From Melieria omissa (lineage: Eukaryota; Arthropoda; Insecta; Diptera; Ulidiidae), in the NCBI GenBank assembly GCA_963971225.1, contig OZ020269.1:93558865-93622864 (forward strand): a stretch of 64,000 nt of DNA. The letters run 5' to 3'. The notes beneath the pieces are model-generated. The model made no database searches, had not been told where the DNA came from, and saw nothing but the letters and a program-made list of their open reading frames with translations. The position numbers and the translations under genes were made by a program. This document shows positions 22,090-34,578 of the stretch, piece by piece. The number at the start of each line of letters is the position of its first letter. Position 1 is the stretch's first letter.

Positions 22090-25000
22090 ATTAATATCAG
22101 AAAAGATGGCGTGAAATGTTGTAAGTGCAACGATATATAAAATGCAATTTGATTTGATTTTGTCCATATCGTATTTTCTTATTTTTTGTCAACATATATT
22201 TTCTCAGTGTGCCCAAAGCTTTAAGCTCATTGTTCAAGTTGAATGAGTGCAACAGCACAAACCTTCAAAGTTTTCTACTGTTTAAGTATTTTGACGAAAG
22301 ATAGCGCTTATAGCACGTTTTTGCTTTTGTAAAATTTTAAGTAACATTGTAGTCATTTATTAGCGTTTCATATGCCAATATTTTGAATGAAATCAAGTCT
22401 AAATTAAATTCTTTTTATTTTTAATTCATTCTTTTAATTTATTAGTTGCCTTGGACATGTCTCCGGATGGACGATGAAGCTGCGGCGAAAAAGGTGTTCG
22501 ACGATATTTCGGTAGTTGGTGATCGACGGCGAAGAGGGAAGTCGTGTCTCCAGTGAAACGTCCTTTCATCTCTTGGTGCGACCAACTGGAGAAGGTGCGC
22601 GCAAAGCACCTGGAGAGAACTTTTGTAGGAGGCTTTAAGCCGGTAATGGCCGGTAAATAGCCGGTAGTTCTTCACTTTATAAAATTGTATAATAATAAAT
22701 TACAATTGATAACAATAATGTATAATAAATGACAGATAAATAATTATAAAACAAATTTGAAAGCATAAAAATTAAAACAAAACACTTAAGTAAATATTTG
22801 AGCATAAATGATGAACACCGCAAAACCATATCAGCAGCTGCATATTTAACCGTCTGAATAGATATAGCTTCCAATCATTATATAACATTCAACAACATTT
22901 GGCCCGACTTTTTCGCAACATCAACTCCGCAAAAGCCACTTTACGTAAGTTGTCTACAAGTGCCAGTAAATGACTTTCGTGTGTGTGTGCGGCTAATTTG
23001 CTTACCTCTTATTGTTGTTGTTGTTGTTGTCTTTATCTTGGTACTGCTAATTGTGGAAAGCCGGAGAGAGTAACGAATGAGAAATGAGATAACTAACACC
23101 TTGAAGCACATTGGCCGATAAGCAAAATATCGAACCAATATCCAAGTCAAAGGAATATTTTGCAGTAAAATGAAAAATATATTAAAAGAAATTAGCAAGT
23201 AAAAGTATTTTGATGAACTTTTAACAAAGTAAGTACATATTTCATTCCTCTTTAATTTGCTAAACTTTTAGCGGAAAAGTTGCCAATAAGTCACATTTGA
23301 ACAGAAAAATGTAAAAAGAAAAATGTGTTAACATGGATTCAGCATGTTGCCACGCCCATTTGGCTTTTAAATAACAATAAAGTAGCATATTATCTTTAAC
23401 TTAACTAATTGACATTATGTTTGACATTGGAATCTTTATATCAAAGTCAAAATTGTCTCATGGTAACCCTGTCTAAAAGTAGGCGGCACACGCCTACTGT
23501 CTCATGAGTTCTTCAAAGCATATATCACATAAAATGTGTCTTCCATAACTCAATTATTTCGCTATCTGTTTGCTTATCTTGTGTACCAGTCACCTGTTAC
23601 ACAGACGAATGTATGGACAGACAGACAGACGGAGGTTGAAAGACGCAACGAGGAACTTGCAGTTTTTAAAAAGTGCATCACATAAACGTCGGGCAGCGGC
23701 AGACTGACAACACTTGTGTTGTGTTGATTAGTGTAGGTGTAGTGTAGTGTAAATCGGCTGCAACACGCCAGCCATGAGATGTCAGTAGACTTTGAACAAA
23801 GCAGTTCATTACTAAAACAATGATTTGTTGAAGCGTTTGCTTACTTCACTTTCCGATTTTTCGATTTTTCATTTATGTTTTTTAAATTTTGTTTTACGCT
23901 TCTCCTGACATTGAAACTGCCAAATTTGGCTTATTAACCACTCAACAAATGTTTGAAAAATTTCCGATTTGTTACAACATTGAAATTTGTGTTGGAGTTT
24001 CGCATAATTACTGAGGGCAACAGTCATGTTGCAAAGTTGCAAGTGTGCGTGTGTGTGTTGATGAAGTGTGCCATCGATTACACTGTGTAACAGCAAATTT
24101 TGCATTTGGAAAAGTAATATTTTGAGTAGTAGAGGTTAAAATTATTAAACTTAAACTAAACTTAACTTAATTTAAAATATTTAAAAAATATTTTATTTCA
24201 TCAACTCAGTTAAGCGTTATATATAAATTTATAATAATAATTATAATATTTAAAATGAAATTTAAAAAATTAATTAAATTATAATTATTATTTAAAATTA
24301 ATAAATAAATAATTAATTAAATGAATATATTCCAAATTTTTAACTTTTAAAATATTTTATATTTAAATATTTTATTATAAATTCAGCAATTAATTAATTA
24401 GTTAATTAATTAATTTATTTACTTATTCAATAATTCATTTATTTTAATTTAGTTATATTAAACTATTTTGTGTTGTTTATTTCTTATATCTTTTCATACT
24501 TAATGTTTTTTATTGTGTAGAAAATTTTTAAAAAGGTTATTTGTATTTATTTTCAGTACTATTGAAACCTCTTTAAGTTAAAAAAGGCGTTGTGACACCA
24601 CCAAATATGTTAATAATCAAAGTAAAACATATGTAAATTTCTTACTATTTAAAAACTTTTTATAACTAAAATTTAAACCCATCATAAAAGCTTCCTTTAC
24701 TTTAACATAACTAAAAATCTGCTAAACTTTAATAAAACACAGTTACAAAATAAAAATTTTACAATTGTTTAGAACATTAAAGTAGTTTTTACTTATTTTG
24801 GATGAACAAAATAAAACTTGTTCGTTTGAAAATAATTTTTGTAGCACAGTGTTAACAATAATTTAAAATTTGATTACGCTTGCTGTGCACATCACTCATC
24901 CTAAAACGATTTTTCTTTCCTTTCTTTTTTTGCTGTTGTATTGGGTCATTGTGTCGTGTTGGTAAATTGCAGTGATTACGAAAAATTGCATTCTGTAATG

Positions 25001-25555
25001 TAATTATTGAACAATTGAACAAGATGTGGATTGTGGCAATAGGAGAACAAAGTTGAAAAAAGTTTTCCAAAAGCAGAAACAATTCATTCAGTCATCAACG
25101 CACAGTTTTTGGTCTTTCAATTAAATGTGATCCAAGTCTTTTCGTAGGTTAATTAAGTTGTGACCTCAGTGACTTCTTTAGAGACTTTTCTTCTAAGTAC
25201 ATCATGAAACTTTTCTAAATGCATTCCTCGATGTAGTCGCTGTGGCTTGGTGAATAGAAAAAAAGCAGAGTTGGGCCTATCAGTCGAGTATGGAGTTTGA
25301 GTGATAGCATTCTCTGTGTTTTTGTATCAAGAATTTCTGTACCAAAATGAACTCTTGTGAAAGTTAATTTAAATTATACTATGAGCTTTTAAAAGTATTA
25401 ATAACAAAATTTTGAGTGTTAGGTGGCACTTAAATTCCAGTAGAGCACAGACGAGAAAAAGTATTCATTGTGTCATTGAATGTCGTAGGAGTCATGTCAT
25501 GAAGTAGGAGTCTCTGACTCCTTTGAAGAAGTCAAATGGAGGAAGCATATATAAC
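22090..25555. other. AT-rich sequence without recognised genes
   Basis: The region 24120-24530 is extremely AT-rich (ATTAATTAATTA runs). 22440-22680 and 23580-23780 are less AT-rich and may be old element debris or regulatory DNA. A short GTT/TG microsatellite occurs at 22980-23030. No coding exon seen. Confidence 0.3.
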
Positions 25556-25559
25556 CTCA

Positions 25560-25960
25560 TGCCATCCAAAAATTAATATAGATGTTAAACTAGAGATCAA
25601 TTATAGAAACATGGAATACTAAATTTTTAATTTTTTTTAACTCATGTCCTTTCTTAAACTCTTATACTCTTAAAACTTAATTTTTAAACTTTTTTTAATC
25701 TTTTTCTTAATCTCATGTCCTTTCAAACTTTAACACTTAAAAGGTTGAAAATTTTCTTGTCATTTTTATTCTCATGTCCTTTAAAATTTTAAGATATAAA
25801 GAGCTTAAAATCTTCTTTAAAACTTTAGGACGTAAAGAGCTTAATATTTTAGAGACATACACATTTAAAATTACAATGATATAGTACTGGAAAATGAAAG
25901 AGTGAATGAAAGAGGAAAATAAAATTAAAAACGAAATTAAAGAGGAAGAAAAGTTCAAAT
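25560..25960. mobile_element. Degenerate relative of the 13430 foldback element
   Basis: Begins with ATGTTAAACTAGAGATCAAT, similar to GTGAAACTAGAGACCAATCA in the left arm at 13480, then contains three spaced CTCATGTCCTTT-like units and TAAAATTTTAAG, and GAATGAAAGAGGAAAATAAA, similar to the inner arm. Only one arm is convincing. Confidence 0.45.
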
Positions 25961-26362
25961 TTCGGGACTAAACGTTGTCAATAAGTTCCTTTCAAAAATT
26001 CATGCTTCAATATTCGTAAACATTTATAACGATTACTAAAAAAATATATTTATCGAATCTCAATGGGGTTAGTATCTCGCTTCTAAATTTCTTTTTAAAT
26101 TCGTATTGGTTCAAACTGAAAAAATAAGGTTCCTTCTATAGAACGAACTACCTGCTGGGTCTAAGAAAGATGACTCAACACAGCTTTTATTCCCTTTAAC
26201 GAGGATTAAAACCTTTTCACTTTCGGCCAAGGAACGTTATGCTGATATTTTTAGTATATTCTGAAAAATCAATTTACTACCTATTAGATAACTTATATAG
26301 AAAGACAACTTTTTCTGTATAACTTTAGAACCAATTTTTGAACACTACCCCTTTGTTCTATA

Positions 26363-27475
26363 CGAAGGTACCCGGGTACCTTCATACAAAATACAGTAAA
26401 ACAATACAGTTTCAACGTGAAATTACTCGTTCATATTCAAGTGGACCAAATTTTAAATTTGAAATCAAAGTTGTCTTCAAAGATAAGTTAAACTTAGGAC
26501 ATCCGATCGAAGTCATCGACTTCAGATGCGTGTTACTTCAAGATGTTTTACCCTTTGAAAGGAGAAGTTTACTCTGAAAAACTAGGTAAGCAAGTAGGCG
26601 CAAAAATATTACAAATTTTTATTCAAAGCTCTAAACTTTACGTCCACCATGCTGCAGCGGATAACGTTTTTACCTCTGAGGCACTCATCGACACCTAAAG
26701 TCATCGATATTCGGCGAGAAAAACTTTGAAGTTGCACTTTCCGAACAGCAATGAAGCTGGGTGGTTCTTTCAACTATGCACCACGACAAAGCAATGCCAG
26801 CGGACAACCCGAGACCAAAAAACTTTCGCATAGTACAAAGGTCACTTGACGTTATGGCTCAAATGTTGACCCATTTCATTACTAAAAGTGGTACGAAAAA
26901 GTGGTAAGTGTTGGAATGCTCAATATTTGCACCTTGGCTGCGTAATTACTCGCAGCATACATAAAAAAGATACCACAAAAAAGTCAGAGACCGCGGAAAA
27001 TATCTTGAGGGGGTATTGGAGGTTAAAACTCCTCAAATATTTGCTAGCTACAAAAATTATGTGTATGCAGAAAACCTCCTTAAATGAAATCATGTGTGCG
27101 CCGCTGATGCCGAAAAACTCAGAATAGACAAAACAATACCCTTGTTATCACAAATTTTACTCTAAAAACGGTTTTCAAACAATTTGCGGAGCAAAGAATG
27201 TTCGTTTCTGCAAGCATCTGTGGGAACAACACGAGACTCAGACCACCGGCCAAAAGCCCATTAGCCATGCTATATTTGTTCCGATCAACGTAATCAATAA
27301 CGTAAAGCACCAAAATGCTAAAATTATTGGTCTATTAATATGTATTTAATATTTTTAACTTGAATTATCAAAAAATAACGCTTTATTTTATAAGCTAACA
27401 ACGATTTTTTTAATTTGTGCGCCATTATTTTTACTTTTCTCATACAAATTGTATGAAGGTACCCGGGTACCTTCG
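26363..27475. mobile_element. TIR element, 1.1 kb, with palindromic termini
   Basis: Both ends carry the same 25-bp terminal inverted repeat, whose core GAAGGTACCCGGGTACCTTC (26364-26383 and 27455-27474) is itself a perfect 20-bp palindrome. TA dinucleotides flank both ends (26361-26362, 27476-27477), compatible with a Tc1/mariner-type insertion. The interior has only broken frames and no transposase I can recognise. Confidence 0.65.
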
Positions 27476-27499
27476 TATTGATAATAGGTGGACCTTTTT

Positions 27500-27675
27500 C
27501 ATATTGACAGAAGGGTTAAGAGTTCGAAATTGGTTTTCTCCGGATTGAGAGAGTTGGCTAGCTTTAGTGGAAAAGAAGAAGGGATTCACCATGCACCATT
27601 TCCTTCCGACCTCCGAGTGAAATAGATGTACAGACTCTTTCCTGCACACCTAACTTTATCCTAACCTAACATTAT
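27500..27675 (+). mobile_element. Non-LTR 3' UTR fragment ending in CCTAAC repeats
   Basis: Shares TTGGCTAGCTTTAGTGGAAA plus AGAAGAAGG and GACCTCCGAGTG with 33915-34010 (TTGGTTAGCTCCAGTGGAAA). Ends CCTAACTTTATCCTAACCTA, the simple-repeat tail type seen on other fragments in the window. Confidence 0.5.
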
Positions 27676-27699
27676 CCACCAAATAAAATCAGTATGAAC

Positions 27700-29000
27700 A
27701 AACTTAATACGAACCATTTTGCATTGGAGTGAAGCAGTGATTAGTTAAGTAGTTGAAAGTACTAAGAAACCCATTAAGAATTAAAATTTATTTATTTGCG
27801 TGTCATTGTGTGTGTGAGTGTGTGTGAATGCAGTCTAGCACAGCTACGACAATAGTAGAAAAGTACTACAGAAAAAAATTACAACGCAGTAAAATAATAA
27901 AACAGTCACGAACAACCACAACAACAACCCTGCTTAATCACAATAATAAAAAGCATAACAATACAACAACAATTTTAATATCAGCTTCTAACTCTCTCGG
28001 CGGCAGTGTTGCGCTCTGACAATTGTCAAATAATGCCAGCTGAACAAAACGAGATGCAATACAACAACAACAAAATATTGAGAGAAAACATTAAACTACA
28101 GGTGGAGCAAAAATTATCAAAAGCAGCAACAACAACAACAACAACAATAGCAACAATCGCAACTCCAGCTATTGGCGATTGCGATAAAGTAACAAGTAAA
28201 AATGATAAAAAAAAGCTCTGCACTGACACAAAAACAAAACGCAATTCGAGGTTGAAGATGCGGCGCGGCATTTTTCAGTACGAACTCACATGTGCAGGTG
28301 AATAAACGTTGTCGAGCGCGTGTGGCCAACAAAAAAATTAGTGCCAAACCAACAATAAGTCAACGCGACGCGTTGCGCTGCGAACGAGAAAGTCGTGAAA
28401 AGAGGAGCGAAAAATAAAACGCTGGAAAACAGCGAACGACGGCAGCGTGTAATTTGCCGCCACACAACGTGAGGTGCTGGAGTTGTGCGGAAAAGTGAGG
28501 AGGTTTTGTATTTTATTAAAAAAAAATTAATAAAAAATAAAAAAAAGAAATAAATTCCTTCATAAATGAGAGTGAAACTGAAAACAAATGCAGAAAAACT
28601 AAAAAAAAAAACATTTTCCCGCAACTGTGCACATTTCGCCAACGAAACAGCAACAACAAATGAGCATAAATTAACACTTTGCTGGCCAAATTAGTGGAAA
28701 CTCAGCAACAATGCAACAACAAAACAACGCATAGACGTGTAAGCGAAGCGAAGCGTTGTTATCAGACAATCGGGTGACAGATATGGATCAGTGATATTTG
28801 CCTTTAGTGTGTGTGTGTGTGTAGTTGTTCAAGAGTGTGTAAGCAGCGTTGCCAACTGCAGTACTTGTCAAGTTTTTCCAAATATAAGTAAAAAATAAAT
28901 GAATTGAAAATTAAAAGTAGCATCAAAATTGCACAACAAATAACAAACAGAAAAAATCTCAGCTGCATCTGTCATGCGATAGAAATAAAAATGCCGGCAG
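27700..29000 (+). other. Poly-CAA, UTR-like region; possible distal first exon
   Basis: Rich in CAACAACAA on the plus strand, with a (GT)n run at 28810-28821 and a CpG-richer block at 28300-28500. This resembles the 5' UTR of a large fly gene, and a distal RhoGEF promoter is possible. The plus-strand frame at 28034-28305 is mostly poly-Thr from the CAA tract and has no independent support. Confidence 0.25.
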
Positions 29001-29269
29001 TTCACATTGCAATGCTAAAAAAACAAAGCGCAAAATGTGAACTTTAAACAGCTTTTAACTGACTGCTTTTGACTCACAAGTTTCGTATTTAGCTGCCAAT
29101 ATCAATGCACGTTGACGCTTCATAGAACTTGATGGCATTGTGGGAGTTTGTTCCACTATGAAGTTTGAAGTGTTCTGAGCAATGAAACTGTGTAGTGTGT
29201 TTTTTTTGTTATATAGGAAACTATAATCTTATTTTCGATTGAGTTCTTGAACATAATTTGTGCCAGTTG

Positions 29270-29420
29270 AGACAAGAATGCTTAATAATACAATTTATTT
29301 AATTGATTTTCAATGTTTTTTGTTATAATCTTTTACGTTTTTAATTTGAGACAAGAATGCCGAATATTGCCATTTATTTCTTTGATTTTTAATGTTTTTT
29401 GTTATAAATTTCGACAGCAG
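29270..29420. repeat. Tandem duplication, about 75 bp
   Basis: GAGACAAGAATGC begins two adjacent copies (about 29271 and 29348), both ending ATGTTTTTTGTTATAA. Moderately diverged. Confidence 0.65.
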
Positions 29421-29494
29421 ATTTTTTCTTTGAGACTTCAGATTAGTCTTTTTTAATCTTTTCAAATACTGTATTGCAAAATATTGACCCAGTT

Positions 29495-29676
29495 GCTCGT
29501 ACTGACTTTTTATTTATTTTTTTTAAAATATTTTTTTATTCATTAATATCTATTTTGTCCCCTTCAAAGTGATCTAATCAGACTGTCAGCTCGTACTGAC
29601 TTTTTATTTATTTTTTTTAAGTATCTTTTTATTCATTAATATCTATTTTGTCCCCTTCAAAGTGATCTAATCAGAT
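29495..29676. repeat. Recent tandem duplication, 94-bp period
   Basis: GCTCGTACTGACTTTTTATT starts at 29495 and again at 29589. Both copies run through TTTGTCCCCTTCAAAGTGAT to CTAATCAGA with only a handful of differences, so the event is young. Confidence 0.85.
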
Positions 29677-30429
29677 GTAAGACACTTGCGTCCGTGCTTT
29701 TTTCAATACTCGAGACATTTTTGATATAACTTTTTGGAATAATCTTGAATTTTTCCAGCAATGCGGAGTTTATTTTTCACTCATTGCAAATTTCCGCCCT
29801 TTCATGAGTCGTTTTAGTTTTGGAAACAGCAAAAAGTCACAGGGCGTCCAAGTCCTATGAATACAGAATGACTAGTCCCAAAAATCACAAACATATATTA
29901 GTCGATTAGTCTAACGTTTAGTACAGATGAATCTGCTTAGGTTCCACTGAAGTTTCCACACTTTTCATCTGATACCTATGGGAAAACTACTTTCAAAGCA
30001 AGGAACTGCATATTTTTAAATCAGTGAAATTTCATGAAATTTTTCTACTAAAAACTGAAGCTAACATTCAAACGATGTTAATTTAAAACACTAAAGTTAC
30101 ATTTTGCAAATGAGTTTGGTTTTTATGAGTTTGAGAATGTAAAATTTTGGAACAGTTGTGAGTCAAAATTTGATTGTTTCTACACTTTTTGCTATTTTCA
30201 CTATGTTTTTTATTTTTCTTCGATTTCCTTTTTAACTTCTTTCAATTCAAATAAGTTCTAATTTGTCCTCCTTTTAGTTTTTATTTTGTTCCAATTGGTT
30301 TTATTTTTATTTTTATTTTCCTTTTGATTTGCTTTTTAACTTCTTTCAATTCAAACTGAATAACTGAAATTTTATTTTTGGTTCTTTTCACTTTTTTGCA
30401 ACATTGCAATAATTTTTTTTTAGATTTAC

Positions 30430-30750
30430 TATTAATCCCACTTGGGCAGCTTCTTCTTTGACATTCTAGGAGATCCAGCCGATTGAACCATTGACCGGCT
30501 ACTAAACTTCGTAAGAAGCTCTAACTGGTTCAATGAGTTAGCGAGTCTTGAGCTCAATTGATTGTGGTATCACCAGTGGTGCACACAGGAGGGTTTGGGG
30601 GGGTTCAAACCATCAAAACACAAAAATTGCTGGTACAACATATGGTTCCGAATGGTATTCGACTCAAAAGTTACCACTAGGTATCACAATGGGCCTTTTT
30701 GCCCTAAGTGAGTCCCACCTTGGACCAGCCATTGCTACCTACGTACCTAT
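30430..30750 (+). mobile_element. 3' end of non-LTR retrotransposon, split by a 106-bp insertion
   Basis: CTTCGTAAGAAGCTC, then GGTTCAATGAG, GTGGTATCAC and AATGGGCCTTTTTGCCCTAA match the 3' UTR of the copies at 1480-2105 and 20170-20835. The tail is a decayed CCTA repeat at about 30735-30752. The 3' UTR is interrupted at 30574-30679. Confidence 0.65.
30574..30679. mobile_element. hAT-type MITE, 106 bp, with exact 8-bp target duplication
   Basis: Starts CAGTGGTGCACACAGG and ends TTACCACTA. It is flanked by GGTATCAC at 30566-30573 and 30680-30687. The related 3' UTR at 2040-2060 carries GGTATCAC once with no insertion, giving a natural empty site. Related copies lie at 43409-43518, 48421-48551 and about 51873-52006. 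Confidence 0.85.
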
Positions 30751-30759
30751 GGTTAATCC

Positions 30760-31150
30760 GTCTCTTGATAACAGAGTAAATACATTTAATACGAGTAATT
30801 TTACAAAGGAATTTTTATAATTTTACTTTCTTCTTGCTTTTTTTCTCGTTTATCCATATTCCTTGTCTTATCCCTGGCTGAAACCGTATTCTGATCTTCA
30901 ATTCTTGGTCGATCTTCTACCTCAACACTTTCTCTATTCTTGCGTCCCTTAACCCTATTTTGCACCTCTTAATGCATCACTTGATATCGAAGTAAATATA
31001 TTTATGTTAATACGAGCAATTTTACAAAGAACAGACATTTCTTCTTGCTTTTCTTCTCGTCCGATCTTCAATCCTGTCCTTCTTCCATCATTTTCTAACC
31101 TCAGCACTTTCCCTTTTCTTGCGCCCCTTAATCTTATCTTTTTATTTCTC
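30760..31150. repeat. Tandem duplication, about 200-bp unit, pyrimidine-rich
   Basis: Two copies share AATACGAG(T/C)AATTTTACAAAG, TTCTTCTTGCTTTT, GATCTTCAAT and CTTGCG(T/C)CCCTTAA. They begin near 30775 and 30988. Further right, 31180-31260 is a (CCTTAT)n-like tract and 31320-31435 a (TAATCT)n-like tract. Confidence 0.6.
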
Positions 31151-31439
31151 ATATCGGATCTCTATCCTTGTCTCTGTCTTTATGGTCAACCTTATTTCAA
31201 TCTAAATCCTTATCTTTATCCGTATCCTTATCCTTGTTCCTATTCTGATCCCATTTCTATTTTTCTTTTAATTTCTTTGCAAACGACATCTCATTGTTTT
31301 TTTATACTTTGACTTGCCTTCTTTCTTCAATCTAATTTAATCTATGTAATCTAATATTTCCTAATCGAATCTATCTAATCTATTATTAAACTTTCTTAAT
31401 TAAATCTAATTATTAGATTAAATAATCTTCTGTTTTCTA

Positions 31440-33420
31440 TCTAATCCTTCATAGCAGAGTACCAGTGCTATGTAAGTAAGTAAGAATAGAATTGGTTTCC
31501 CACACTCAGTGAAGTTGTATTGTCCAATTATAATATCACAACCAGCGGTTATAGCATACTTACTCAAACCTAAACTATGTATAAATATTCTGTTCTTTTG
31601 CAAACCTTTAATTTTCTCTTTTCGGCTTTGATTTTTCTTCTTTTGCTGAATGCGAATGTAAAATCTTCAAAAGCTATAAAAAATACGGTATGAGACATGA
31701 ATTGTGAATACTTATGTCATAAAAGATGACACCTCTAGACGTCAGCTACAGACGTCAATCGCAACACATATGTGAATGACGAGCCAACTAAAAGAGAGTC
31801 ATTGCTTCAAGAACGCGCGGGGCGTCTATCTCAGTTAAATGGGCAGAAAATATGGGAGAGAGCTGGTGAAGTCATCTAACTTCTTTGAGTTCCTCAAGTC
31901 AAAAGCTACCAATCATCAGAAGGTTGACTCAGTTTAGCTACAGTTGCTAGCTCAATCTGCAAATATTCTCTGGCTACAAACAATATGTTCCATAAATATT
32001 ACAAAGATGTTGTTTTTAGAAGTCGATACTTTGAAAAACACAATCAAGTTGCTACAGGGTTTTTGCCACCCTTGACATAGTTACTCGTATGTACCCATAT
32101 CTTACTGATTTATGTACTCATATCCATGACTCATAACTGTAGCGAAAGAATTTCAATTTTATCAGCTTACTTATAATTAGCAGAACAAAACAAATATTTC
32201 TCATATATATGAATATCAGTAAAAGATTTCGCACACAAACACATGCAACATTACTCCCGCTGTAAGCGAAAATAGGGGCCAAAGCGAAAATGCCAAAATG
32301 CCATAAATAATGAAATGCGGATGTTGTAATTAAATGCCAGCACACGTATCGTTTTAGCGGCAATCACAATGTCACTACGGTCGCCCATCACCAGCTGACA
32401 CTGAAAAGTCAGATGCCGCACGTGCTAACCGCCATAGGCCTAAATATCGCCACATTGCTGGTCAATTGCAGACATCTAAAATCTAAAACTAAAATCAGCA
32501 CAGCAACTAACATAGAAGTGGCTTTTCATTTCAAGATCGGCCATAAGTGGTTGCACGCATCCGTTCTTCAAGCGGATGTATGATAGTCACGAGCCCATGT
32601 GCAACTAGTGCCAATGCTAATTGTGTACTGACTACAATTTGGTTTCTATTTGAATGACAACATTTTTAACAAAGTATGTACTGACCCAATTGCAATCGAT
32701 CGCAAACTTTAAATTCAATTGTCAATGCACTCATTGTGGTTTTTCAAATTTGCTTTGTGGCACAAACGTGGCCAGTAGGTGGCCGCCATTGTGCAGACGC
32801 CACGAGCAGCTGTTATCAAATCAAACAATTGAAAATCTATAAATAGTTAGAGCCACTCGTATGGCGTTATTAATCATCAAAAGCTCCAATAATACGTACG
32901 GGGGTTTTTTTGTATACCTTTCGGTGGTCTAACTGTATGAATTTTGTGTTGCTGCGTACATGGTTCACACACACATTGCGTGTCTGTGTTGCCAACAAGC
33001 CGGTGGGAGTTGCAGCACACACTGGCAATGTTATAGCCTTCAAGTATTGGAGGCTCGATGCAATCTTTACTGGTTCTTAAAAGCTCTTCAGATTAGTTTC
33101 AAATGTAAAGTGGTTCATTGGTTTGTCAGTTTCAGGTTTTATGGCGTGTGTTTTCACTATGTGTAATGGCAAAAAAAAAGATGACATAATATAAAATGCC
33201 AAAGTCTAAGCATTTAATTTATGTTATTACACTGGCGTGCATAACTATACACGTGCCAAATTTTTGCCTTTAATGAACGATTTAAGAAATATGTATACAA
33301 AAAATCTTATAATGCAGAATGAATGATTAGATCTAATGATGCAAAGGTCTATTTTAGTTAAGTTTTGGGTAGTGAACTATTAACACACTATAAACAGCAA
33401 TAAAAACTTGTAAGACAAAA
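31440..33420. other. Mostly unique sequence without recognised genes
   Basis: The region 32240-32840 is less AT-rich and could hold regulatory elements. The short frames here have no recognisable domains. Confidence 0.3.
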
Positions 33421-33519
33421 ACTTGAAGGAAAAAATATCACCTTATTTCATCTCCTCATTTCTTCGAAGTAACTTAGTCCGTTTGAATAAGCTCGAAACT
33501 TCGGATCGGCATACTTTCT

Positions 33520-34020
33520 ACGACAGTCATGTGAGATGATAGGTTGACCTAAGAAGATATTAAGTCCACATGGAATATCAGGATCAATTGTAGTACCTGC
33601 CGGGCGCAAAGGCTGTCCCTGTCTTGGTCCCTGAGTCTAATCTCCATTCGATAGTTCCTTGAAGTCATCACCGGACACTGCGCTATTGAATCTAAGCTTA
33701 TCAAATGACCTCTCTCGTCCACTGATGTCTGCAGAAGCTGCGGAGATAAAGAAAAGGCAGGAACGTTATAACACTTTCTGTGCCACTGCAGAAACGCCGA
33801 CTCTGTAACCTGGGATCAAGATTTCAGAGGGACCTTGTTAACGTGGCAAAAGTTGAAATTTTGGATTTTCTTTCTTTCATTAATTTCTTTTCTATCTGGC
33901 TTGCCCAGGTATAGACTGTTGGTTAGCTCCAGTGGAAAAGAAGAAGAAGGAAACAAGAAAAATTCACAATGAGCCATTTCGGTCTCCGAGTAGAAGTGCG
34001 ATCCCTGCCGCAACTTCCAA
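33520..34020 (+). mobile_element. 3' end of non-LTR retrotransposon, degenerate
   Basis: One frame reads VCRSCGDKEKAGTL, a stop, then HFLCHCRN (about 33727-33795), the cysteine motif found downstream of RNase H in these elements. The 3' UTR that follows shares GTTAGCTCCAGTGGAAAAGA with the fragment at 27500-27675. Confidence 0.55.
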
Positions 34021-34299
34021 ACATTTTTTTCAAAACATATTTGTATTAAATATTTTCTTAATATATTAAGACCTACTTATCCAATTGACTTGAAATTTTG
34101 TATCTACGAGGTGTGTCTCAGAAGGCCTCAGAACGTTACGGAACATGGTTCTATGGTTTTGACGTCGAAACCAAAGCCTCTACATCCCTCCCGACCAGAA
34201 AATAGGGCGAACATGAGTACAAAAGGAGAACTAAAGATTGGGATTAGTGATGAGATCAACAGATCACTGAATACAGCATTTATCTAAGCATTCATCATT

Positions 34300-34575
34300 C
34301 GTCCCTGAGCAGAGTTTACCTTAAGTTAACATGAAAAGTAAATAAGTTCTAACTGCTGGTTAACACGTTGTATTCTTCTCAGAAGGTGAGTTAAACGAGC
34401 AATTTTCGTTTTCGCAAAGTTAATTCGTCCCTAAGCAGAGTTTAACTTAAGTTAGGCTTTAAGCTAACATCAAACTTAACAAACTGCTAACTGTTGGTTA
34501 ACACGTTTTATTCTTTACAGAACGTGAATCCAATCATTTTTTTTATAATAAGCGATTACTTGTCTCTAAGTAGAG
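34300..34575. repeat. Tandem repeat, about 125-bp unit, third copy interrupted
   Basis: Copies start CGTCCCTGAGCAGAGTTTAC (about 34303), CGTCCCTAAGCAGAGTTTAA (about 34428) and TGTCTCTAAGTAGAGTTC (34561). The first two contain TAACTGxTGGTTAACACG. The third copy resumes at 35159 after the 580-bp TIR element (CTTTAAATAAACATGAAAAG). Confidence 0.7.
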
Positions 34576-34578
34576 TTC

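Noticed and set aside
28034..28305. Plus-strand frame with a poly-Thr run
   Set aside because: The frame is produced by CAACAACAA tracts and has no support from splice sites or a recognisable domain.
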